Shown here piece after piece: positions 54,301 through 63,277 of a stretch of 64,000 nt of DNA. The stretch's first letter is position 1. Each line of letters begins with the position of its first letter. Below the pieces are notes generated by a model. The model had not been told where the DNA came from. It saw nothing but the letters and a program-made list of their open reading frames with translations, and searched no databases. Location of the stretch: assembly GCF_010915705.1 (NCBI RefSeq), contig NZ_JAAIKE010000001.1:1178001-1242000 (forward strand), written 5' to 3'. Made by a program: the position numbers and the translations under genes. Source of the stretch: Pseudotabrizicola algicola (GTDB lineage Bacteria > Pseudomonadota > Alphaproteobacteria > Rhodobacterales > Rhodobacteraceae).

Positions 54301-55340
54301 CCGGAGCTTCGGCCAGCGATGATCCGGTGACGCAGAAGATTGCGGCGCTGATGGCCGTGACGCTGGGGCTGGAACAGGTGGGGCCGGAGGACGATTTCCA
54401 CGATCTTGGTGGCCATTCGCTGCTGGCGGTGCAGCTGATCGGGCGGATCGAGGCCGAGCTCGGGCATCGGCTGGGGGTGGCCGACCTGCACCGCCGCCCG
54501 ACGCCGCGGGGGCTGGCGCGGGCGCTGACAGCCGCGCAGGCGGGGCCGCGTTACATCATCCCGATCCAGCCGGGTGGCAGCCGCCCGCCCCTGTTCGGGG
54601 TGCATGTGCTGGGCCGCAACGAGGAGCATTTCCGCCCGCTGGCCGAGGCCCTGGGGCCGGACCAGCCGGTGTTCGGCCTGACGGTGGGCTTGCTGGCGCA
54701 GGACACGCCGATTGGCGTGCAGGAAACCGCGCGCGCCTATGCCGATGAGATCCAGCGCTATTTCCCGCAGGGGCCGGTCAGTCTGGGCGCGGTTTCACTG
54801 GCCAGCTATGTGGCCTATGAACTGGCGCAGCAACTGATCCGCGCGGGGCGCGAGGTGCGGGTGATCGCGATGTTCGACAGCGCGGGCCCGGGCGGGCGCT
54901 CGCGCCTGTCGGGGCGGGCGCGGGTGGGGGTGCATCTGCGCCAGCTGTACCGGCGCGGGCCGTCGCATCTGGCGGGGATCGTGGCGAACCGCTGGGCGGA
55001 TGTGCTTTACCGCGTCAAGAAGTTGCGGCTGCGGCTGCAAAAGCGGCGCGGCGAGGCGGCGGCGATGACGGTGGACAGTTTCATGGTGGCGGCAGAGTTG
55101 GCGGTGCAAGCCTATGAGGTGCGCCCGATCCACCGGCCCTTGTCGATCTTCCGCGCCGAGGAAAACATCTTTGACAGCCCGCAGAGCGCGCAGAACGGGC
55201 TGGGCTGGGCGCCGGTGGCGGCCTCGGGGTTCGAGGTGATCGATGTGCCGGGGGATCATTTGTCGATCCTGCAGCCGCCCAATGTGACGGTGCTGGCACA
55301 TCACCTGTCGCGGCTGATGGCGGATCTGCCAGAGGGCTGA
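51333..55340 (+). CDS. Single-module nonribosomal peptide synthetase (C-A-T-TE)
   Basis: A 1335-residue one-module NRPS. The condensation domain (about 34-450) keeps HHALVDG at 168-174. The adenylation domain (about 485-985) has YTSGSTGVPKG (630-640), FDVS with the amino-group Asp, NGYGPTE (772-778), YRTGD (865-869) and K975. The carrier domain has phosphopantetheine Ser S1029 in GGHSL. The thioesterase (about 1080-1330) has nucleophile S1155 in the variant context AVSLA, D1182 and H1309. It probably activates one amino acid, joins it to an acyl or amino donor and releases it. It is coupled to a flippase, so the product may be a lipid or sugar conjugate. The product is unknown. Confidence 0.93.
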   Translation: MTLDLRLTGRQATGRAGAETAGGDASAAAGPREYALTPLQLGMVYESALAGRPWVNLEQVVVHLDDEVIEPEALREAWAEVAARHEALRLSILWRKRVTPVQVLRGQIEVALTVEDWSAIPARRREGMLAGYLAADREQGVDLEGAPAWRVLLAHLGPRQSVMVWTVHHALVDGRSMVIVLEEVFAALQGRALPPAPAVGFLDYVQAVASRDTAAAKAFFGAYLEGFDQPNPLTDAETGAAMTRRRHIQRRLDAALTEALGERAEAAGVTLGTVVQAAWGMVVARWTGRATAVFGSTRAGRYIVPGSQRTVGCLINTLPMKVQISPPRTTDTFLQGLREDALALRAHEHAALTDIKHWCGLPGTVSLFDSMVMFERASLNETLRGLGPQWAKRRVELLEEGALPLTLAAYGDAELLLSLEHDPEAVNDAKAGAMLGHLAEVLASLAKARSRTALTDLTMLPRPEEAAVLALGRPDQRLPRVDPCVSLRFADRVCEQPELTALKMVGNPEAINYAILDARVGALAARLVAAGAAPGQIVAICLPRGPQFIVAMLAILRVGAAFLPLDPSYPEALRHHMLSDSGCGLLLAPAGHDAPAGVRRVTPDPEPGSGQLPHPDLLPPDPDRLAYVIYTSGSTGVPKGVRVPMRALSAHASAIIAGFGLVPTDRVLQFASLSFDVSIEEIIPTLLAGATVILRDDGMAASVGLFLEEVARQGITVLNLPTAFWHVLVDEMARDSLVLPPAVRLVVVGGEQISPRALATWARIAPRPRWLNGYGPTETTITCTLHEPKRAEMAQEGGGEDIPIGRPTAHARAYVLAPDGSLAPTGAVGELWIGGEAVSEGYIGHSAQMAEAFLPDRFHGEGMMYRTGDMVRWRPDGVLAFLGRRDRQVKLRGFRIDLRHVERVLEREDSVGRALAQVLNAGSPAARLVAWVAGADGQPLPDAGALRAAVAEHLPPHMVPAILPVARFPRTPGGKIDVAALPAPEPAAMAGASASDDPVTQKIAALMAVTLGLEQVGPEDDFHDLGGHSLLAVQLIGRIEAELGHRLGVADLHRRPTPRGLARALTAAQAGPRYIIPIQPGGSRPPLFGVHVLGRNEEHFRPLAEALGPDQPVFGLTVGLLAQDTPIGVQETARAYADEIQRYFPQGPVSLGAVSLASYVAYELAQQLIRAGREVRVIAMFDSAGPGGRSRLSGRARVGVHLRQLYRRGPSHLAGIVANRWADVLYRVKKLRLRLQKRRGEAAAMTVDSFMVAAELAVQAYEVRPIHRPLSIFRAEENIFDSPQSAQNGLGWAPVAASGFEVIDVPGDHLSILQPPNVTVLAHHLSRLMADLPEG

Positions 55341-55403
55341 GGCGGGAGCCTTGCGCTTTTGCCGCCTGCGCCGCATGGTGCGGCGGCAGGCGGAGGGGAT
55401 GCG

Positions 55404-56450
55404 ATGACGGTGCAAGAGATCGGCCAGATCGATGGCGAGGCGGTGCGGGCGGTGGTGCTGGGCGACGCGTCGGGACCGAGGGCGCGGGTGATCACCTATG
55501 GCGCGCGGCTGACCGAGCTGTGGGTGGCGGACCGTGCGGGTCGGCAGGCCGACATCGTGCTGGGCCATGCCGATCTGGCGGGCTATGTGGCGGGCAAGGC
55601 CTTTCTGGGCGCGACCTGCGGGCGCTTTTCCAACCGGATCGCGGGGGGGCGGTTCTGGCTGGATGGCCGCGAGGTTCAGGTGGACCGAAACGAGGGCGAA
55701 ACCTCGCTGCACGGCGGGCGGGCGGGATTTGACCGCAAGATCTGGCAGATCGTGGAGGCAAGCCCGCGCGCGGTGACCTTGGCCGCAGTGTCGGAGGATG
55801 GCGACATGGGCTATCCGGGGCGGCTGGAGATGCAGGTGCGCTATGCGCTGGATGCGGCCGACCGGTTGTGGATCGAGATGACGGCCGAGACCGAGGCGCC
55901 GACGGTGGTGAACATGGTCAACCACAGCTATTTCAACATGGCGGGGCATGGCGCGGTGATGGGGCAGCGGCTGCGGCTGGGGGCCAGCCATTACACGCCG
56001 GTGGATGCGGCCCTGATCCCGACGGGCGAGGTTCTGGCGGTGGCGGGCGGGGCCTTCGATTTCATGCAGATGCGCGCGATCGGGGCGGCGCTGCCGGACG
56101 ACGGGGGGTTTGACCACAACCTGTGCCTGACCGGCCCGCTGGAGCCGAAATGGGGCGAGGCATTGCGGTTCTGCGCCGAGGCGGTCGATCCGGCCTCGGG
56201 GCGGCGGATGGAGGTCTGGACCAGCGAGCCGGGGGTGCAGTTCTATACCGGGGCGCATCTGGCGGGCGGATTGCCCGGCAAGGATGGCGCGCCGATCGAG
56301 GCGTTTACCGGCTTCACGCTGGAGACGCAGCGCTTTCCCGACAGCCCGAACCAGCCGCAGTTCCCCTCTGCGCGGCTGGAGCCGGGGCAGAAGTACCGGC
56401 ACCTGATGGCCTTTGACTTCACGCCCGCGCCGGAAGCGCAGACCGGCTGA
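55404..56450 (+). CDS. galM: Aldose 1-epimerase (galactose mutarotase family)
   Basis: A 348-residue mutarotase interconverting alpha and beta anomers of aldoses. Family residues are seen in GRFSNRIAGGRF, GETSLHGG (first His), VNHSYFNMAG (catalytic His) and the catalytic Glu region GFTLETQRFPDSPNQPQFP. Start ATG 55404 follows GGAGGGG. It lies 63 bases after the NRPS gene in the same direction, so it may be the third gene of that unit or an unrelated sugar enzyme. Confidence 0.93.
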   Translation: MTVQEIGQIDGEAVRAVVLGDASGPRARVITYGARLTELWVADRAGRQADIVLGHADLAGYVAGKAFLGATCGRFSNRIAGGRFWLDGREVQVDRNEGETSLHGGRAGFDRKIWQIVEASPRAVTLAAVSEDGDMGYPGRLEMQVRYALDAADRLWIEMTAETEAPTVVNMVNHSYFNMAGHGAVMGQRLRLGASHYTPVDAALIPTGEVLAVAGGAFDFMQMRAIGAALPDDGGFDHNLCLTGPLEPKWGEALRFCAEAVDPASGRRMEVWTSEPGVQFYTGAHLAGGLPGKDGAPIEAFTGFTLETQRFPDSPNQPQFPSARLEPGQKYRHLMAFDFTPAPEAQTG

Positions 56451-56477
56451 CGGGCGCGGCCCGGGCGGCCGGCAGGA

Positions 56478-56516
56478 CCGGGGGTTTCACACCCCCGGAC
56501 CCCCGTGGGATATTTG
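56478..56516 (-). repeat. GC-rich intergenic palindromic element, copy D
   Basis: Exact reverse complement of the 39-base copy A at 5358-5396, about 51 kb away; similarity reaches beyond the core into a CCATTTTC stretch next to both. It lies between the convergent galM and MaoC-Pta genes. The internal 8-bp stem (CCGGGGGT/ACCCCCGG) could stop transcripts from either side. Confidence 0.75.
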
Positions 56517-56563
56517 GGGGCAGAAAATGGGGCGGGGCCGGGGAACCGGGGCAGGCTTGCGGG

Positions 56564-57943
56564 CTAGGCCCTGGCGGCGAAATAGTGGAGGGCGGCGACA
56601 GCGCAGGAGGCGAGGCGGGCCACCGGGCTGTCGGCGCGGGAGTTGAGGATGACGGGCACCTTTGCCCCCAGAACCAGACCCGCGCCTTCGGCATGGCTGA
56701 TATAGGCCAATTGCTTGGCCAGCATGTTGCCCGCGTCTATCCCAGGCACGACGAGGATATTTGCACGGCCCGCCACGCCGCCGGTGAGGCCCTTGGTGCG
56801 GGCGGCGGCCATATCCACCGCATTGTCCATCGCGAGCGGGCCTTCGACCTGACCGCCGCGGATCTGGCCGCGCTCGGCCATCTTGGACAGGAGCGCCGCG
56901 TCGATGGAGGACTGGATCGCGGGGTTCACCGTTTCGACCGCCGAGAGCACGCCCACGCGCGGGTCGATCCCGAGGGACAGCGCGAGGTCGATGGCGTTCT
57001 GGATGATGTCGCGCTTGGTCATCAGGTCGGGCGCGATGTTGATGGCGGCGTCGGTGACCATCACGGGTTCGGGCAGGCCCGGCACATCCATCAGGAACAC
57101 ATGGGTGAACTTGCGCCCCACCCGCAGGCCCCGGTCGCGGTCGACCATCGGGCGGAGGAGATCATCGGTGTGCAGATGGCCCTTCATCACCGCGAGCGCC
57201 CTGCCCTCATGCACAAGATGGCAGGCCATAGCGGCGGCGGCGACGTCATCGGCGGGGGTGTCGATGATCTCGAGGCCGGAGAGGTCTGCGCCAAGTTCGG
57301 CGGCGGCGGCGTGGATGGCCGCGGCATGGCCGACGAGGATGGGGGTGATGATGCTTTGCGCCGCGGCCAGCAGCGCGCCGCCGAGGGAATTGGCATCATC
57401 GGGGCAGACCACCGCCGTGGGCAGCGCGGGCAAGGGCCGCGCGCGGTCGAGCAGCGCCTCGAAATGGCGGTGGCGCTGCACGATGAGGCCAGGAATGTGC
57501 AGGTTGTCGCGGTCGAACCTGATGCGGGGGGCCTGCACGATGGCTTCGCCCGTCAGGATCAGGGCGGCATCCTCGGGGCGTGTCACATCGGTTTGCAGGC
57601 GCACCTCGCCCTGTGGCAGCTTGTCCAGCACGGTGACGCGGCAGAGCAGTTCGTCGCCCGCATGGGCGGTGGCGTGAAAGCGCAGGCTTTGCTGGCGCAG
57701 GAGTGTTCCGGGGCCGGGAAGATGGGTGCCGAGCACGGCAGACACCAGCGAGGCGATGAACATGCCCGCCGCCACCTGTTCGGGTTTGCCGTCGCCGTCG
57801 AGATCGCCGTTGGGCAGGTTCATCGGGTTGTGATTGCCCGAGGAGGCGGCAAAGACGTAAAGATCGTCCGGCGTGATCAGGCGCTTGAGTTCCGCGCTGT
57901 CGCCGGGTTGCAGGTCTTCATAGGTTCGGTTGACCAGACGCAT
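56564..57943 (-). CDS. MaoC-like hydratase/phosphate acetyltransferase fusion protein
   Basis: A 459-residue two-domain protein: an N-terminal MaoC-type hotdog domain (about 10-150) and a C-terminal phosphate acyltransferase domain (about 170-455, with VMVTDAAINIAPDL and AAARTKGLTGGVAGRANILV). Pta-type enzymes interconvert acetyl phosphate and acetyl-CoA. In the MaoC part the usual SGDxNPxH dyad reads SGNHNPMN, so the catalytic Asp and His are not seen and hydratase activity is doubtful. No dedicated pta gene lies in the taurine cluster, so this protein could supply that step. Confidence 0.88.
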   Translation of the reverse strand: MRLVNRTYEDLQPGDSAELKRLITPDDLYVFAASSGNHNPMNLPNGDLDGDGKPEQVAAGMFIASLVSAVLGTHLPGPGTLLRQQSLRFHATAHAGDELLCRVTVLDKLPQGEVRLQTDVTRPEDAALILTGEAIVQAPRIRFDRDNLHIPGLIVQRHRHFEALLDRARPLPALPTAVVCPDDANSLGGALLAAAQSIITPILVGHAAAIHAAAAELGADLSGLEIIDTPADDVAAAAMACHLVHEGRALAVMKGHLHTDDLLRPMVDRDRGLRVGRKFTHVFLMDVPGLPEPVMVTDAAINIAPDLMTKRDIIQNAIDLALSLGIDPRVGVLSAVETVNPAIQSSIDAALLSKMAERGQIRGGQVEGPLAMDNAVDMAAARTKGLTGGVAGRANILVVPGIDAGNMLAKQLAYISHAEGAGLVLGAKVPVILNSRADSPVARLASCAVAALHYFAARA

Positions 57944-58052
57944 GCGCTTTCCTTGCCGGTGGGAGCCCCCTCTTGGGTGCCATCCCCTGCGCCCTGCGGC
58001 AAGCGGTTTCCCCCACCCGCAGGACAGAGCCCGCGGGTGGGGAAGGGTCGGA

Positions 58053-60385
<2,333 letters not shown>

Positions 60386-61282
60386 ATGAAAGCATTGTCG
60401 ATGAAACACCTGCGCTATTTTGAGGCCCTGTCGCAGCACGGGCATTTCGGGCGGGCGGCCGAGGTTTGCGCGATCTCGCAGCCTGCGCTGTCGATCCAGA
60501 TGAAGGAGCTGGAGGATATTCTGGGCGCGCCGCTGATCGAGCGGGGGGCGCGGCAGATCAGCCTGACCCCGCTGGGCGTGGCCTTTGCGCTGCGGGTGCG
60601 GGCGATCTTGCAGGGGGTGGATGAGCTTGGCGATCTGGTGCGCGCCTCCTTCGGGCCGCTGGCTGGGCGGCTGAGGCTGGGGGTGATCCCGACGGTGGCG
60701 CCCTATCTGCTGCCGCGCATCATGCAGGACCTGACGCTGCGCTTTCCCGATCTGGACCTGCGCCCGCGCGAGGCGATCACGCAGCGGCTGGTCGAGGATC
60801 TGACCGAGGGGCGGCTGGATGCGGCGGTGGTGGCACTGCCGGTGTCGGAGGCGGGGCTGACGGAATACCCGCTGTTTGACGAGGAGTTCATTCTGGTGCG
60901 TCCGAAGAAGGACGCGGACAAGCCGGTGCCGAACCCCGAGACCCTGCGCGAGATGCGGCTGTTGCTGCTGGAGGAAGGGCATTGCTTTCGCGATCAGGCG
61001 ATTTCCTTCTGCAAGCTGGGGTCGGCACTGCCGCGTGACCTGATGGAGGGCAGTTCGCTGACCACATTGGTGCAGATGGTGGGGGCGGGCATCGGGGTGA
61101 CGCTGATCCCGCAGATGGCGGTGGGGATCGAGACACGCTCGGCCGAGGTGTCGGTGGCCCGCCTGCCCGCGCCCCGCCCCAGCCGCAGCATCGGGCTTGT
61201 CTGGCGCAGGACGAACCCCTTGGCGAGCCAGTTGCAGCAGATGGCCGAGGTGATCCGGCTGAGCGCCCGCAGCGGGGGCTAG
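60386..61282 (+). CDS. oxyR: Hydrogen-peroxide-responsive LysR regulator OxyR
   Basis: A 298-residue LysR protein with the N-terminal HTH (about 6-65; AAEVCAISQPALSIQMKELE) and the OxyR redox pair C200 and C209 in GHCFRDQAISFC, which form a disulfide on oxidation. Divergent katG is the expected target. Start ATG 60386 puts the redox cysteines one residue from the E. coli numbering; ATG 60401 is an alternative. Neither has a strong ribosome site. Confidence 0.95.
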   Translation: MKALSMKHLRYFEALSQHGHFGRAAEVCAISQPALSIQMKELEDILGAPLIERGARQISLTPLGVAFALRVRAILQGVDELGDLVRASFGPLAGRLRLGVIPTVAPYLLPRIMQDLTLRFPDLDLRPREAITQRLVEDLTEGRLDAAVVALPVSEAGLTEYPLFDEEFILVRPKKDADKPVPNPETLREMRLLLLEEGHCFRDQAISFCKLGSALPRDLMEGSSLTTLVQMVGAGIGVTLIPQMAVGIETRSAEVSVARLPAPRPSRSIGLVWRRTNPLASQLQQMAEVIRLSARSGG

Positions 61283-61313
61283 AAGGCGGGCGGCGGCGTG
61301 CTATCTGCGCGGG

Positions 61314-61988
61314 ATGTTCATCATCACCCCCCGCACCGTTTCCAGCAAGGCCGCGATGGAGTTTCGCCAGATTCCGCGCCGGTTCATCGGGCGCAGCTTT
61401 GTCTGGCCGCGCGGCGGTGGCTGGCGGCTCAAGGCGCGGGTGATCTTCGAGGTGGAGCTTTTGCGCTATCTGGTGGCGCTGGCCCCTTTTGCGGCGTTGG
61501 CGCTGCTGTGGCGCGAGTCGGCCCTTGCCATCGCGCAGGCTCCGGCGCTGATGGTGCTGGTGATCTACGGGGTCGAGATGCGGTTCCTGCGGCTGAGGCC
61601 CGCCGCGCGCGCGGCCTTGCTGGACCCTGCCGAGCGCGATCGTCTGGCCGATCTGCTGGCAGCGCGCGGGCGCGAGATTCTGGCGCGGATCGGGGCAGAG
61701 CGCGGGCTGATGCAGGGCGCGCTGCATCTGGTGGTCGAGCAGTCGGATCTGGCGCGGGTGGCCCCCCTGACCTTTGTCACGGTGCAGAGCGAGGACGGGC
61801 CATCGGTGCTTGACCTGACCGCCAAGGAACGGGCGCTGATCCACGAGCGGCTGTTTGCCGCGCCCCTGACCGAAGACGCGATGCACCGGCTGACGCTGGC
61901 GCGCAACATGACGGTGAGTGTCATCAGCCTCGAGATGCGGGCGATTTCGGCCCATGCGCGGATGATGGCGCTGACGCGGACGGGTTAA
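61314..61988 (+). CDS. Hypothetical protein with two membrane helices
   Basis: A 224-residue protein of unknown function. After a basic N-terminal stretch there are two adjacent hydrophobic helices (about 50-66 and 73-90), then a cytoplasmic helical domain rich in Arg, Ala and Glu. It lies 31 bases after oxyR in the same direction and overlaps the end of the convergent VWA gene by four bases. I recognise no conserved motif. Codon use matches the neighbours. Confidence 0.7.
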   Translation: MFIITPRTVSSKAAMEFRQIPRRFIGRSFVWPRGGGWRLKARVIFEVELLRYLVALAPFAALALLWRESALAIAQAPALMVLVIYGVEMRFLRLRPAARAALLDPAERDRLADLLAARGREILARIGAERGLMQGALHLVVEQSDLARVAPLTFVTVQSEDGPSVLDLTAKERALIHERLFAAPLTEDAMHRLTLARNMTVSVISLEMRAISAHARMMALTRTG

Positions 61989-63277
61989 TCGGCAAGCTGC
62001 AAGCAGTGGCCGAAGGGCGGCGGCGGCGCGGCTGCTGTCAGCCCCCAGATCACCGGAAGCCCGCGCGGGGCGGGGCCGAAGGGGCCTTCGAGATCGGTCA
62101 GCACCACGGCCACAGAGGCATGGAGCGCCTGCGCGGCGGCAAGGGGCGGCGCAAAATCGGTGCCGCCGCCGCGCGGCCAGTCGAGGCCCGCGAGTTGTGA
62201 CTGCCAGCGGGCGGGGTCAAGCCGCTGCTGCCAGCGCACCCCGTCATCGAAGGCGATCAGGTGGATTTCTGCCATGACGCGGCGGGCGATGCCGGATGTC
62301 TCGGAGAGGAAGCGGTGGAGGAGCGGCGCGTTGACCGAGCCGGAGGCGTCGATGGCAAGGGCGATGCGCGGCGCATCCACGGCCCGGCGGGTGCCGGGGC
62401 GAAAGCCGGGGGTGGGGGCGAGGGTGCTGCGGGCCAGCGCCTCGGACGCGATCCAGTCACGCGCGGGGCGGCGGTGGGTCTGTGTCCGCCCCGGCAGAAG
62501 GGCACGGGCCAGCAGGCGGCGCAGCACATGTTCCCAAGGGGTGCGCGGCGGGGCGAGGTCGGCAAGGCGGTGGCCGATGAGGCCCAGCCCGCGCCCCGCA
62601 AGGCGGCCTGCCTCCATCGCGCGGGTCACGTGCTGGCGCCATTGGGCGGCCTGATCGGCGCCCTCGGGGCTGTCGGCATCGGGGGTGGCGGGGGAGAGGT
62701 CGGGGGCAAAGCCCGCGCGCGCGGCCACGTCATGCGCGGCTTGCGCCGGAGTGGGGCTGTCGCCGCCCTGCCCTTTGCGGCCTTTGCCCTTGCGCTTGCC
62801 CGTCGCAGGGGCGGCGAGTTGCAGATAGAGCCGGTCGACATCCCATTCGGACAGCGCCCCGGGGCCTGCGGGCAGGCCGAGCGCCTGTTGCAGCAGGTCT
62901 TGCAGGGTCAGCGCGGGGCGCGGCAGGGCATACTGCGCGGCGAGCAGTGTTTCGTTGATGAGCGCATCGGCGGCGATGCCGTAAAGCGCGGCATCGAATC
63001 CCTGCCCCAGCCTTTGGGCCATCGCCCCCATGCGCGGGCCGTGGCGCAGGGCGACATGCAGGATGTGGTGCGCGGCAAGGCCCACCTGTTCATGCGGGGC
63101 AAGCAGGGCAAAGCCGGGGCCGTAATGGATGGTGGTGCCGTCGGTGCGGGCGGGCGGACCTTCGGCGGCGTCGCGGTGCGCGCACCACAGGGCGAGCGCG
63201 CCCAGCGCCGGGTCATCGGAGGCAAGGCGGGTGAGCGCGGGGCGCGCGCGGTCGGAATGGATGCCGGGGGCGGTCAC
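61985..63277 (-). CDS. VWA-like domain protein with putative metallopeptidase-like N-terminus
   Basis: A 430-residue protein resembling the VWA-like/DUF2201 family. The C-terminal part has a von Willebrand A fold with MIDAS residues DASGS and GGGTDF. The N-terminal part has AAHHILHVALRH where relatives often show a zinc HExxH-type motif; here the Glu is His, so peptidase activity is doubtful. A basic Gly/Lys-rich linker lies near residues 155-170. It is coupled by a 4-base overlap to the AAA ATPase upstream, as usual for MoxR-VWA chaperone-like pairs. Confidence 0.82.
   Translation of the reverse strand: MTAPGIHSDRARPALTRLASDDPALGALALWCAHRDAAEGPPARTDGTTIHYGPGFALLAPHEQVGLAAHHILHVALRHGPRMGAMAQRLGQGFDAALYGIAADALINETLLAAQYALPRPALTLQDLLQQALGLPAGPGALSEWDVDRLYLQLAAPATGKRKGKGRKGQGGDSPTPAQAAHDVAARAGFAPDLSPATPDADSPEGADQAAQWRQHVTRAMEAGRLAGRGLGLIGHRLADLAPPRTPWEHVLRRLLARALLPGRTQTHRRPARDWIASEALARSTLAPTPGFRPGTRRAVDAPRIALAIDASGSVNAPLLHRFLSETSGIARRVMAEIHLIAFDDGVRWQQRLDPARWQSQLAGLDWPRGGGTDFAPPLAAAQALHASVAVVLTDLEGPFGPAPRGLPVIWGLTAAAPPPPFGHCLQLAD

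Noticed and set aside
51177-54629. An 1150-codon antisense frame across the NRPS gene
   Set aside because: It mirrors the NRPS reading frame; the translation is Arg/His/Gln-rich low-complexity sequence without motifs. The sense strand has complete C, A, T and TE motifs.
61314-61988. Considered as a part of the oxidative stress operon with oxyR
   Set aside because: Only the short distance supports this; no redox motif or conserved domain was seen, so no function was assigned.
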